A stretch of 64,000 nucleotides of DNA from Ciborinia camelliae (Eukaryota > Ascomycota > Leotiomycetes > Helotiales > Sclerotiniaceae): the NCBI GenBank assembly GCA_025890175.1, contig JANPYM010000007.1, forward strand, positions 2,375,517 to 2,439,516. The letters run 5' to 3'. The position numbers were made by a program, and so were the translations under genes. Shown piece after piece: positions 46,918 to 57,058 of this stretch. Every line of letters begins with the position of its first letter. Positions within the stretch are counted from its first letter, which is position 1. The notes under the pieces are model-generated. The model saw nothing but the letters and a program-made list of their open reading frames with translations, made no database searches and was not told the origin of the DNA.

Positions 46918-47898
46918 ATGGCGCCTTCTTCAACAGTAATAGTATGTACTCATCCTTTCATCATCTATCATTCACAGATAGAAATCAAAATGTGCATCTG
47001 CTAACCCATCATAAAGTCCAAACTGAAGGTCCAACTCAAGCTATCGATTGCTCGCCTTCGCATGACACAGCAAAAAGATGAAGCTGTTTCAAAACAACAA
47101 CGTCGAGCTATGGCTCAACTTCTAGAGGCAGGGAAAATAGAATCTGCAAAGATTCGAGTCGAGAATATAATCCGATCCGACATAACTACCGAACTTCATG
47201 AAATCCTCGAGCTCTATTGCGAGTTACTTCTTGCCCGAACGGGACTCATGGAGACGAGTGTTTGCGATCCAGGCTTAGAGGAAGCTGTCAAAAGTTTAAT
47301 ATATGCTGCGCCTAGAACAGATATCAAGGAGTTACAACTAGTACGAGCATTATTGTGCGAGAAGTATGGAAAGGAGTTTGCGTTACAGGCGATGGAGAAT
47401 AGTGACGAGAAAGTCTCGGAGAAGGTGTTAAAGAAGCTATCTGTCACTCCACCAGCGCAAGAATTGGTGAATGGATATCTGGAGGAGATTGCCAGGACAT
47501 ATGGAGTTGACTGGCCAAAAAAACCAAAGGAAGAGCTCGGACAACCTCCGGAATTCGTAGATGATGACGATGACGAGAATCCTAGTGGCGGACAGGCACA
47601 AAAGATTTTGGAGGCGCCGCTGGAAGCAGATGGGAAAGCCGATGAGGAGAGAGAGGAGTTGAGTAAAGCTACTCCACCAAGGAATTTCGGGCCCCCAAGC
47701 CCTTTGAGGGTTAATCCCCCGAGCCCAAGTACGGACAATTTACATCCGAGAGTGCGTGGAGCACTGGACCTGAAACCAACAAAGAAGATGCCGACTGTGA
47801 CCGCACCGAAGCCTGGCATTCAAAGTAAAGGTCCAGTTGGGGGTACGATACCAGACGTGGATGAGTTGGCGGCGAGATTTGCAGCACTGAAGAAATAA
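46918..47898 (+). CDS. ist1: ESCRT-III-associated protein Ist1
   Basis: Exon 1 is 46,918-46,941 (eight codons) and exon 2 is 47,017-47,898, giving 301 residues. The 75-nt intron has donor GTATGT, branch GCTAAC at 47,000-47,005 and acceptor AAG. The join gives SKLKVQLKLSIARLRMTQQK, the opening of the Ist1 helical domain (to about residue 165: RRAMAQLLEAGKIESAKIRVE, LELYCELLLAR). Ist1 binds ESCRT-III subunits and the AAA ATPase Vps4 and tunes multivesicular-body sorting at endosomes. Residues about 166-285 are a Pro-rich, disordered linker. The last residues, IPDVDELAARFAALKK, are a MIM1-type motif that binds MIT domains such as that of Vps4. All parts expected of the family are present. Confidence 0.95.
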
Positions 47899-48137
47899 GT
47901 GCGAGCGTAGAATATTGCAAGCGTAGGTGGAGTCGGGAGTTAGTAGGCATATTAAGGCAGGCATAGCGTTCTTTATTTAGTTTCACGACGATTTATACCA
48001 CTGCTCGAGTACTTTATGGGGTTATCTGGGGCGACTATCATGACCATTATAGGGCAGAGTTTGATCATAAAAATCCTCATTCATTAAGAAGCTCGTCTCC
48101 TAAGCTCTGTTTCTGAAGCAATCTGAAGAAACTTTTG

Positions 48138-49271
48138 TCATCCTAGCCCTCCCCACGATCGTGAAGTGGTATCAAACTTCATTCCCTTACCAAAGCTTCT
48201 CTCTGGGCCATGATAGTCATGCAACAGCGGCTTAACATTCCCATCGTACCCACTCTTCTTCATCCACTCCCCCACTGACCTGATTCTTCCCGGTAAAATC
48301 TCATCCATCAAAACCCAATCCTTTCTTACCTTGCCACTCTTCCAAAAGTTCCAAAATCCCCCAAAATTCTCCCGATACGTCTGCAACGTCCCTTCGTCAC
48401 CAGGCGCACTATGCCCAAACTTCGCATCCGGATCTGGGAATATCCCAAGATCAAACCAGCCCTGAAGAGTCACATCCCTATACACTGCTTTCTTCCCTGT
48501 GACTTTAGTGAAAGCAGCAGGTATATCAGCCCAAATAACTTCCTGAGAAGCAACATGGAGATTAAGTCCATTACTGCGCTCCGGATGATCAAAAACCCAT
48601 CTAGCATACTTCCCAAAATCCTCCAACGCAATCAACGGCGCACTTCCCCTCGGGCCTAGAGGCGCACTAAAAGCCAACACCTCCGGATTCTCTTTGTCCG
48701 GATGAGGAGCCAACATCTCATTCAACATCTCCATGTACAAACAACTCGTCAAAACACTCCACTTCATCTTCTTCTGATCCTGGACACTAATCCAATCTGC
48801 AACCTTCGCCTTCGCATCCATGTGTCCATCTCTGTAGTCATTATCAAAATCCGAGATCTTGAGTGAATATTCCAAACTGGAGTACAAGAAATGTTGCAAC
48901 TTGTGCGTGCGTGCGATCTCGAAATAACGTATGCCCCAATAGATTTCGGATTTCTCGCCGATGGCACCACCGTTTGTGTTGACAAAGGCGTGCGTACAGC
49001 CTGAAAATGCTTTGTGCACATCAGACTCGGAGTAGATGTCGCCTTCCACAATGGTTACGCCGGGGAGCTGGGCAAGTTCTTGGGCGTGTTGAGAATTGGC
49101 TCGACGGGTTATGACGCGGATGTTGTACGCGCCGTCTTGGGCTAGTTCTAGAGGGGTGTTAATGGAATATGGGGAATATGGTTGGGGATTTGGGAATGTA
49201 CCTTTGACGACGGGCATGCCTTGGACGCCGGTGCCTCCGATGACTAGGACGAGGGGTTTGGTAGATGCCAT
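48138..49271 (-). CDS. NmrA-like NAD(P)-binding protein
   Basis: Exon 1 is 49,202-49,271 and exon 2 is 48,138-49,147, giving 359 residues. The N-terminus LVLVIGGTGVQGMPVVK carries the Rossmann GxxGxxG motif; the next strand IRVITRR ends with the Arg that fits NADP preference in NmrA-like proteins. VEGDIYSESDVHKAFSGC and FVNTNGG follow as in the family. These atypical short-chain dehydrogenase-like proteins act as redox sensors or oxidoreductases; whether this one is catalytic is unknown. The 54-nt intron (donor GTACAT, acceptor CTCTAG) is a multiple of three and contains no stop, so unspliced RNA would insert 18 residues (GTFPNPQPYSPYSINTPL) right after the dinucleotide loop; removing it gives VVKELAQDGAYNIRV, which matches the family. 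It is convergent with ist1 (239-bp gap) and divergent from the carbonic anhydrase gene. Confidence 0.88.
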   Translation of the reverse strand: MASTKPLVLVIGGTGVQGMPVVKGTFPNPQPYSPYSINTPLELAQDGAYNIRVITRRANSQHAQELAQLPGVTIVEGDIYSESDVHKAFSGCTHAFVNTNGGAIGEKSEIYWGIRYFEIARTHKLQHFLYSSLEYSLKISDFDNDYRDGHMDAKAKVADWISVQDQKKMKWSVLTSCLYMEMLNEMLAPHPDKENPEVLAFSAPLGPRGSAPLIALEDFGKYARWVFDHPERSNGLNLHVASQEVIWADIPAAFTKVTGKKAVYRDVTLQGWFDLGIFPDPDAKFGHSAPGDEGTLQTYRENFGGFWNFWKSGKVRKDWVLMDEILPGRIRSVGEWMKKSGYDGNVKPLLHDYHGPERSFGKGMKFDTTSRSWGGLG

Positions 49272-50246
49272 TGTGTTTGCAATTCTAGGAAAGGTTAATC
49301 CGAACTAATATTCAAGTGTTGAAATGTGTTGAACTAGATGAATTGAGGGAACTGATTTGTACGAGATTTATCCAGAATTCTTCAGCAGTGAGAAAAGCTT
49401 TCATCACATATATACCTCTCCTCATATCACTAATCCCATCCCGCACCTCCCATCTCTCTCGGCCCAAAACGAAAATGCCATGTAGGTAATCAATTGTTGC
49501 ACCATTACCATACCTCCCCTCAACTTATTAATCATTCTGTTCGCACACAAGTGCATGCCGGTCTACATACAGAATTCTCATCTCCCCCGCGCGTCCTCTT
49601 TATCCGGAACGCCACAATCGAGGTACCAGATTAAGCGAGCCCCTCAGGAACCGATGTTCAGTAATGAATAGTAATCGGGAAACAAAAGAGAGTGCTTACT
49701 CCGCAACGCACGTAGAAATTCTGATGACTTGATGAAATAATGGGGGATCAACTGGATATGGAGAATGATGAATTGAGTCGAGGGACTGTAGAGTTGTGTG
49801 TCTGCTATGTTTGGTGAGTACCTAGGTAGTTAGTAGTAGCATCTATTCACGCACGACCATGCAATTTATGGATTGTAATCATATTGCTAGCATCGGTGTT
49901 TCTGGTGTTTCTTTGTGGCTTTTGCATCATTTGCGCGTAGCATTGCCTTGTCAAGTACCTACTTAGTTGAGTAGTCCCGATTACTCTCAAGTCTGACCGA
50001 AAGCGTTTATAGTCATGAAATAACAATCAGGAGGAATCGAAGATCCTTGAATCTCTGAAAACAGGTTCGAAATCCAAGCCCCTGAGGTAGTTGTAGTATA
50101 TATCTGCTGTCCCACACACGTCGAAATGGAAAGAATATCACAAATCATCCCATCGCTAATACTTTAACTTTGGAATCAGTACAACGTCTCAAAATCTAAT
50201 ATATCATATCATTCTATCTTATTATTCTCCCATCAGGTTCTGCATT
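49272..50246. promoter_or_regulatory. Divergent promoter between NmrA-like and carbonic anhydrase genes
   Basis: About 975 bp without a gene. The word TACCTAGGTAG lies near 49,830 and AGTACCTACTTAGTTGAGTAG near 49,954. No clear known operator could be seen. Confidence 0.4.
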
Positions 50247-51052
50247 ATGTCTTCCCAATCAACAGAGAAGATTACAAGTATTATTGGGCGTAATCTGTAA
50301 GTTAAACTGTCCTTGAGGCCCATTTCACACCCTAGTGCTAATATTGTACTACTCCAGTAACTACTCAAGGACCATGCATGTTCAACCACCACTACTTAGT
50401 GCTGTTATCGAGAAGAACAAATCACTTGGAAGACGCAGCACCATTATTAGTAATCTTTTCTCGTCTCCCAGATCGAAACTTCGTCTAACATCACCCTACA
50501 GTATCCTGCTCCGACCCTCGCATCACGCCTGAAAGATTTCTTGGTCTCGAGTTTGGTGGTATTTTCCTCTCTCCGTGTTTAAACACCTTTCAAATCGAGA
50601 AGTGCTAACTTGGCCATAGAAGCGGCAATTGTTCGCATTGCAGGCGGACGCACTCGTCCTGCTCTACCAAGCCTTCTCGCTCTCGACAGCCTTGGGAATA
50701 CTGGTACTATCATCGTGATTCATCATACTGACTGTGGAATGTCCCATTATTCAGAGTCCGAGTTCCAAAATAGATCAAAGGCAAGACATCCTGAGATAGA
50801 TCTGCCTGACGGAGAGGAATTTGGTGCTATAGATGAGTGAGTGTCTTCTTTTTCGGGCCCTGTGGAGAGATCAATTGCAACGAGGAAAATGGTATAAAAA
50901 ATCAAGTAAACACTAACAGAATAAACCATAGCCCTGAGAAAACAGTGAAGGAAGATGTGGAGTATTTGAAATCATTTAGGAGTTGGGGCGGTGTCGAAGT
51001 TGCGGGACTAGTCTTGGACACATTTTCTGGAGTCGTGAAAAGAGTAATCTGA
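50247..51052 (+). CDS. Beta-carbonic anhydrase, short form
   Basis: Five exons: 50,247-50,296, 50,358-50,449, 50,502-50,558, 50,620-50,836 and 50,932-51,052, giving 178 residues. The enzyme interconverts CO2 and bicarbonate. Exon 3 carries the first zinc motif CSDPR (C50, D52, R54), split from the rest by a 52-nt intron with CTAAC branch. Exon 4 carries FGEAAIVRIAGGRTRP across the splice and HHTDCG, with zinc ligands H102 and C105. The C-terminus WGGVEVAGLVLDTFSGVVK ends the fold. All introns have a good donor (GTAAGT, GTAATC, GTATTT, GTGAGT) and three have a visible GCTAAC or CTAAC branch site. At 178 residues it is shorter than most fungal beta-CAs and lacks an organelle-targeting presequence, so it is probably cytosolic. 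The active-site set is complete. Confidence 0.88.
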
Positions 51053-52314
51053 GTCGGGAATTGATTAAAGAAGGCTTGCCTGACTGCATTGTGAAACTTT
51101 CGTATTTGACTTGGATATTCTTGGCAACAGAATTTCAATAGAGATTCTCAACTTTGAAGAATGATATCATCATTTAATACCACGTTGCTCTTAACAGAAA
51201 GGATGCAGTATTATGTAAAGGATCCATGTCCATTCACGTCCATTCACGTCCATGGTTGTATTTACACTTAACTTGGTTCAGAAAATCAATAGCCCTAGAT
51301 GGGATAGAAGCCGCCAGTGGTCACTGTAACAACGTGTTTTGGGCGAAATTTTAAAAAGAGAATGTTACTTACTTCAAAAGGTTATGTAGTCACGTCGGGT
51401 AGGTAGCAGCCTCCGACGTGCCTTCCTAAATTAACCTCAACCAAAAAGAGGCCCTCTTTTTGCAGTTGTCTTACAGTAAGGTTTAGCCTTAAGTTAAACG
51501 TCTTGTGGAAATGTTTAGTCATACTATAATCTATATTTTAGTCCCACAAACATCACCATTCACTTCGAAATCATTCATACCTGAGACCTCACTCTATCTT
51601 GTTATCTTATCAAAATGGTTATGGAACTTCCTCTGAACTCCAGGTGCGTCAGCTTGCTAGGCAATGCCTATGTTTATTGTGTATAGCCTCACGTCACTCT
51701 GATCTTACGCTTAAGATCTTGCCCAAGTAATTTCAGCACAAGTAATGCATCTGGGTGTCTCTTTCCCCTCTTGACGAGCATCGTAAATTTTTCTTTCGGG
51801 AATCGGGGTACGGAAGAAAATTGAGGAAGTGGAGTGTCTGGAAGGTCTTACGAAGTGCACTTGAAGGTATCTAACTGCTGAGGATCAAGAACTTGGAAGG
51901 CTCGAAGAGGTCGTTACCATTGTTTACCTGATTAAAACTACGATGGCGGCAGTAGAGCAAATTTCCCATTCTTTAAACTATTGTAAAACACATTTCTATA
52001 ATCTATCTAACCCCTATTATTTTCTGGAGATTATTGACTTGGTCAATTCTATACTCATGAATGTCTTAGAGTAATTATATCAATTAGTAAAGCTACTATT
52101 AACATTTTTCAAGGCTCAGCACAAGTAATAACTTCTACATGTCGCTCTTTCCATCCATTTTCTCTACCAAAACAATGATATCGTACCTTTCCCGTTCGGT
52201 CCAGGTTAGGTAGGCCGTTCTTCATATCCAAAAATCTTTTCCCAAACACACTGTTACTTCTGCTTCCAATTCTACCTCCACTCAACTTCAATATTAATCA
52301 ATCACTATATTACA
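51053..52314. other. Intergenic with a possible orphan first exon
   Basis: About 1.26 kb without a gene. At 51,615 ATGGTTATGGAAC opens a short frame that meets a donor-like GTGCGT after nine codons, a layout like the start of the next gene at 52,315 (ATGGTTGTATATG then GTGAGT). No matching downstream exon was found, so this may be a remnant of a duplicated copy or chance. Two GTCCATTCAC repeats lie near 51,227-51,250. Confidence 0.35.
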
Positions 52315-53585
52315 ATGGTTGTATATGATAAAGATGATAATGACATCACCATTCACGTTAACGTTCTTTTGGGGTTGTGAGTTGAGAACAGCATTGCAAT
52401 TTTATTCAGTGTGCCTAAGCTAACATAGAAAGCTACGAACCGTGCTGTGCTTGTTGTCATCGGGAAAGTTCTAGGATTCGCGAAGGTTTGAAGGCCTGTA
52501 TAGATTGTCTTATAGTGTTTGCCTGCAAGGAATGTATGCCCCAGTATAGATGTGCGGGATGTATAGACCCTGAAAATTCCTTTGGTCCTTGGGGATTGGA
52601 AAGAGAAAGTGCGCAGGACTTCTTAAGCCATATCAGGATATATGGAGCCGCAGGGTTTCATTCCCGCAGAATAAAACACGATGATGGAACAGCATGGAGA
52701 GGACTATTTCCAAAACCACGTCGATCGTTTAAACCACTGTCAGAAATTGAAAATTGGTATGACTATCACTATACAATGGCACTTCAATATGAGATATATA
52801 AAGAAATTGATCAGGAATCCCTTGTGGTCTTGCCAGGAAGACCGTCACCAGTCACTGGATTCAACAAATATGTTTACCAACACTCGACCGAGGTTCTTTC
52901 TTTCATCTTGACTATTTTTGCAGCCCTTGAAAAGGCTCTCGCTACCAGTGACTCACCCCTTTCCCAGAGGACAGAGCTAGAAGTCCACATAATGTACCCC
53001 AGATCTGGTGAGGCCTGGTTCCTGTCTGATTCCGATGTTATTCTACATCTACTTCCTTCTCTTAAGACCCTGCGTTGGGTCTTTGTAGTTCGGTACCAGG
53101 ATCACGGCTCAAGAGAAGAGACAAATGTTACAGTCTGTAATGCTTGCACCAATCGGACAATCAAGACCAGTTCTGTCTATCTGGAAGACTACATGAGGGG
53201 GACCCAAAAAAAAGACCTAGCTGTTGTTTTCAATCCAACCTTTGCAATAGATGAAGAGACCAGGGATATCCTGGACCATCTCATCCTTGAATCAAATGAT
53301 GCCGATTTCTGCACCGTATTCGCCTGCGATAAAGAGCAAACTATGATGCAGGAGACGAACTATTTAACTAAACTCGGCGCCATTTTCATGGTTGAGGGAG
53401 AAGAGAATAAATGGCAGTCGAAACGACCAATACCGTCTCCACTTATTAATGGAGAGCATGGATTTATCTACAAGAACAAGTATTGGTGGATGATTAAGAG
53501 AACAGATTGGTTGGATTTCATTAAGAGAGAATATGAGCGGGAATTGAAGGATGCGATGGCGATATCGAGATTATTGAATAATTAA
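52315..53585 (+). CDS. Uncharacterised Cys-rich protein, possibly MYND/MSS51-like
   Basis: Proposed exons 52,315-52,376 and 52,433-53,585 give 404 residues. The join uses donor GTGAGT and acceptor AAAG and yields LLGFYEPCCACCHRESS, so that residues about 24-65 hold a set of CxxC pairs: PCCACCH, CIDC, CKEC and CAGC. This looks like a small treble-clef or MYND-type zinc site. The rest is one globular domain with WGLERESAQDFLSHIRIYG, YPRSGEAWFLSDSD, LLPSLKTLRWVFVVRYQD and FACDKEQTMMQETNYLTKLG. A Cys-rich head followed by a domain in which leader lines are built around a short LPSLK..LRWVFVV strand reminds me of fungal MSS51-like zinc-finger proteins, but I am not certain. The exon-1 choice is the least sure part; the exon-2 frame without it starts only at a non-ATG codon. 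Confidence 0.6.
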
Positions 53586-54371
53586 GGCTCTCAGATCCAC
53601 CCAAGATATCAAATTGCCGAAGGTAGCATTTGTATTGGTATTGCTATGGTTGCGAAGATGATGTCAATAATCAATTGGAGGCGACAAACCCGATGATGGC
53701 TTCCACCCCGGGATGGTCGAGAATGTATTGTTAATTCAGTCTTGAAGGTTAGATGAAATGTTCTATGGGATGAATATTCCCATTGTTCGAAGTCCACTAC
53801 AAAATAAATCGCATTCCAAACTTGAAGTTATTTATCTCATAACACTCACCGATATTCCAATGCCCATTTGACAATCAAAATGTACGGCTTAACCCGTCGG
53901 GTAGGCATGTGAGGCTATATATTTGGAGAAGGTTGAAATGATTATATATTTCACTTTTAATAAGGGATGACCTTTATATAATTCGCTTATATAATAGGAG
54001 ATAACCTCACCTCTGGGACGATTATATGATTCGCTTATATATAGATGGTGATAACCTCAATTTTGGGACGATTATACAGGACGATCACATGATATAATTG
54101 AAAATGATTATCATCTTTTTTCCCGGCGTGATTTTCCAAGCCACGGTAAGAAAGTTGCTTTGGATCCTTTGGCGCTTATTAACTTTGAGGAATGCTGCAC
54201 TTTCAGTATGAGAATCAGTTTGAAGTTTTGCTATATAAGGTTCCAGATAGTGTAGTGTCCGCTCCATGTATCATTACAAGCCAATTATCCACATATAAAG
54301 AAACTTTCGGTGTTGCGCTCAGTCGTAATCATTGATATTTTTCCAAATATGACCCACGCCGACAAGTAGAT
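53586..54371. other. Convergent intergenic region
   Basis: Between two converging stops. A pair of near-identical segments occurs at about 53,990-54,072: GATTATATGATTCGCTTATATA (in two 10-base parts) and ATAACCTCA plus GGGACGATTATA are each repeated, so a local duplication of about 50 bp is present. No gene is seen. Confidence 0.45.
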
Positions 54372-56588
54372 TTAAGTAAGGCCATCCAAATTCATCCAAG
54401 GTCCCCTACTCCAATCTAACTCATTCAACCAATCCAAATTTCCAAATGCGCCCACGTCATTACCCATTCCATCTAAATCATCTACTCCCATCATACTACC
54501 CACATCCATACCTCCATTTCCCGTCAATTCACTATCCATATTATCAACCAGTCTTGTCCCACTCTTCTCCCCCTCTTGCCCCTGCACGTGACCTTGAGGC
54601 CCCATGCCATAGTTCAAAATCTGATCTAAAATTCTCTTCACCAACTTACTCATCCTCACACACATTTGATAATTCCCCGCACTCGGTCTAATCCACTCCA
54701 AGAACCCCACGAACAAACTTAAATTCTGCACAATCTCCGATTTGGGCAGTTTGATGGAAGAATCATGCGGGGCTTTCATTTGTTTAAGGATTTCCACGCA
54801 AAGAACGCCGCTAGATGGAACACCCCAGCACATGAGCATCCAGTCGTAGTCGTGATGGTGTTCGGCAAAACGGTCACGCTGTACCCAGAAGAGAACAGTT
54901 AACTGGAGCATTTCGAGGGCACAAGAGATCATAGATTGACCGGAAAGAAGGAGTGATTTATGTGCTAGGCGTTCGAGTGTAAGACGTTGTTCGAGGTATG
55001 CAAGGCGGAGACAGACGCGGTTCCAAAGTATACCATCGGTGATGGAAGTGGAGTTAGCGTCACTAGGGTGGTATTTGGTACATTGGGGAAAGCTATCGTA
55101 AGTTTGTTGGAGGCGGGCTAGGAGGTCTGTGATGCGGTTATCACTGGCACCACCAGTAAGAGACACTTCAAGGATCTCGTCGATGATTATAGCGAGGTAA
55201 CCCTGCGCGCGAGTATAGGTTGCGTTTGTGAATCTGCCTGCTTGGTTCCAGCCGTTGGCGTCTAATTCATTTGCGGCGAGTTTTATGGCTTCGGGACCTT
55301 GGGTAAGTGCTTCGTCCTCAATGTCCAGGGGCAAGCGGAAACGAGTGTAACGGTAACTCAGTGCTGGGGGGCGACCTGTGAGATGAGAGGAGCCTTTATC
55401 GATGTTGAATATTATTGTAAATAAGCGTCTTTTAGACTCGGACAAGAATGTGATGGGTCCATCATTGTCCGGTTGGCGATGAAGGCCGAGTGCTGTTGAC
55501 ATGCTAACAAGATCTCCTATCTGCCTCCATACTATCAAACTTGTGTCACCCATGAGAACAGTAGATATAATCAGATTCATGGTTAAGAGTCCAACCATGA
55601 CGATATTAATGTAGTCCATATAATTGGACAATGTGATACAAGCTTGAATGCAATCCTTTAACTCCATTGCAAAATATTTCCGATCCTTTCTCTGTCCATT
55701 CTGAGTCGTGAAAAAGGCATCTCTTTCTGAGAGAGATAAAACAGACTGACATAGAGCTGCAAAAATGAGTCCCACAGATTCCCATCTCATATTAGCTCCA
55801 GTGATACACTCCAACCAGGGTTCATAATCATCAACTTCCTGTAAAGGATGCTCGGAGTTCTTACAAAGATGAGTAGATATACGTTCGATATCTTCGGGAT
55901 GTCTCGGTTCGCTAAGTTCTTTTCCCCACGTAGACCATAATGAATGTGCTATATGTACCGAAGCTTGTCGCGGAATATAAGGATTACAATGTCCCTTCTT
56001 TTCAAAGTACCATTTTAGTAAATGGTCACAGGTTCGCTGGTCGGGAAGCTGTTGTAAAATCTTGATTCCGAACTGAATTCGAGGGGAACCACCAAATGTG
56101 TTTCCGGGGAGCATGAGGAAATTATGAGCCTGGAGACTATCATAAGATGGGAGTCCACTGGAGTCATTGGAGATTTGTATGTCGTTGCCGATATTATCCC
56201 GATTCTCCTCGAATACTGCGGAGAAGTTTGTTGGACCAAAGAACCCCCCTGATTGGATTCGGCCGGGTTCTGAGGGTGGCCTAATATCTGTAGAAATCAA
56301 ACGTTGGTGTGTAGATATACTAGAAGGTGTTGGATTTGGGGTTGGTAGTGCGATGTGTTCATGCCCCGTGCCTGTATTGGAATTTGCTGGAGGTGGTCGG
56401 CGGGTCATGGGCGCTGCGAGATATATACAATTTGCCGATGCTTTCCGTCGCTTACATCTTTCACATACGGGGAAACTATGATCACAAGCAATCTTGGCTT
56501 TTCTGCATGGCTCGCAAGCTTGCTGCTTGCCATTTCGTCTCCGTGGGACCATTCCGTGTCCGGATCCGTTTTCTTTGCGGGTCGACAT
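54372..56588 (-). CDS. Zn2Cys6 fungal-specific transcription factor
   Basis: A single-exon frame of 738 residues. A binuclear zinc cluster occupies residues 25-54, with C25, C28, C35, C42, C45 and C54 in the spacing CX2CX6CX6CX2CX8C (CEPCRKAKIACDHSFPVC), preceded by basic residues RRRNGKQQ. The middle (about 190-560) is the helical fungal transcription-factor domain, with TFLSESKRRLFTIIFNIDKG and LTGRPPALSYRY, the typical ...RR..W/F...D...S...GRP..... pattern. The C-terminus is acidic and Gly/Asp/Met-rich and could activate transcription. Such factors bind CGG half-sites and control metabolic or secondary pathways; the target is unknown. There is no biosynthetic cluster beside it. It diverges from the cutinase-like gene with about 2.1 kb between. 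Confidence 0.93.
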   Translation of the reverse strand: MSTRKENGSGHGMVPRRRNGKQQACEPCRKAKIACDHSFPVCERCKRRKASANCIYLAAPMTRRPPPANSNTGTGHEHIALPTPNPTPSSISTHQRLISTDIRPPSEPGRIQSGGFFGPTNFSAVFEENRDNIGNDIQISNDSSGLPSYDSLQAHNFLMLPGNTFGGSPRIQFGIKILQQLPDQRTCDHLLKWYFEKKGHCNPYIPRQASVHIAHSLWSTWGKELSEPRHPEDIERISTHLCKNSEHPLQEVDDYEPWLECITGANMRWESVGLIFAALCQSVLSLSERDAFFTTQNGQRKDRKYFAMELKDCIQACITLSNYMDYINIVMVGLLTMNLIISTVLMGDTSLIVWRQIGDLVSMSTALGLHRQPDNDGPITFLSESKRRLFTIIFNIDKGSSHLTGRPPALSYRYTRFRLPLDIEDEALTQGPEAIKLAANELDANGWNQAGRFTNATYTRAQGYLAIIIDEILEVSLTGGASDNRITDLLARLQQTYDSFPQCTKYHPSDANSTSITDGILWNRVCLRLAYLEQRLTLERLAHKSLLLSGQSMISCALEMLQLTVLFWVQRDRFAEHHHDYDWMLMCWGVPSSGVLCVEILKQMKAPHDSSIKLPKSEIVQNLSLFVGFLEWIRPSAGNYQMCVRMSKLVKRILDQILNYGMGPQGHVQGQEGEKSGTRLVDNMDSELTGNGGMDVGSMMGVDDLDGMGNDVGAFGNLDWLNELDWSRGPWMNLDGLT

Positions 56589-57058
56589 ATTTATTGAAGA
56601 TGCAGAGTTTCTTGAACAATTATTCCATTATACAATGATCATATGATGACTACTTATTCCAAGGACGTGGGATTAAAAGATAAGAAGGAAAAACGAAAAG
56701 ATGTGTCGAGAAAATCATATATTGAAGTGAGACGTGAGATACCAGACTGTTTGTGACGGAGTTACGAGCTCGGCTCTCGGAGTACAGTCAGGCAATCTCG
56801 GCTCCACAGTGTAACCTTACCTACTAGGTAGGTGGAAGAGTTTTTTTACCCTTGAAAACCCATGACAACCTCGATATGTATTTTTTATTTTTCTCTAGCC
56901 TCTTCACATTTGTACAGAAGTATACCCATATCACCTTGGTTTGACTGCTTTGACTTTAAAGAAGAAAGTTCTTCGAGATCTTAGAAACAGAACGTAATAT
57001 CATTAGAAGAACCAGACCGCCCACATTGGCGTTCGTTTTGAGAAAAACAAACAAATAT
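56589..57058. promoter_or_regulatory. Promoter of the Zn2Cys6 gene
   Basis: Immediate upstream region of the minus-strand regulator. TACCTACTAGGTAGGT lies near 56,819. No gene is seen. Confidence 0.4.
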
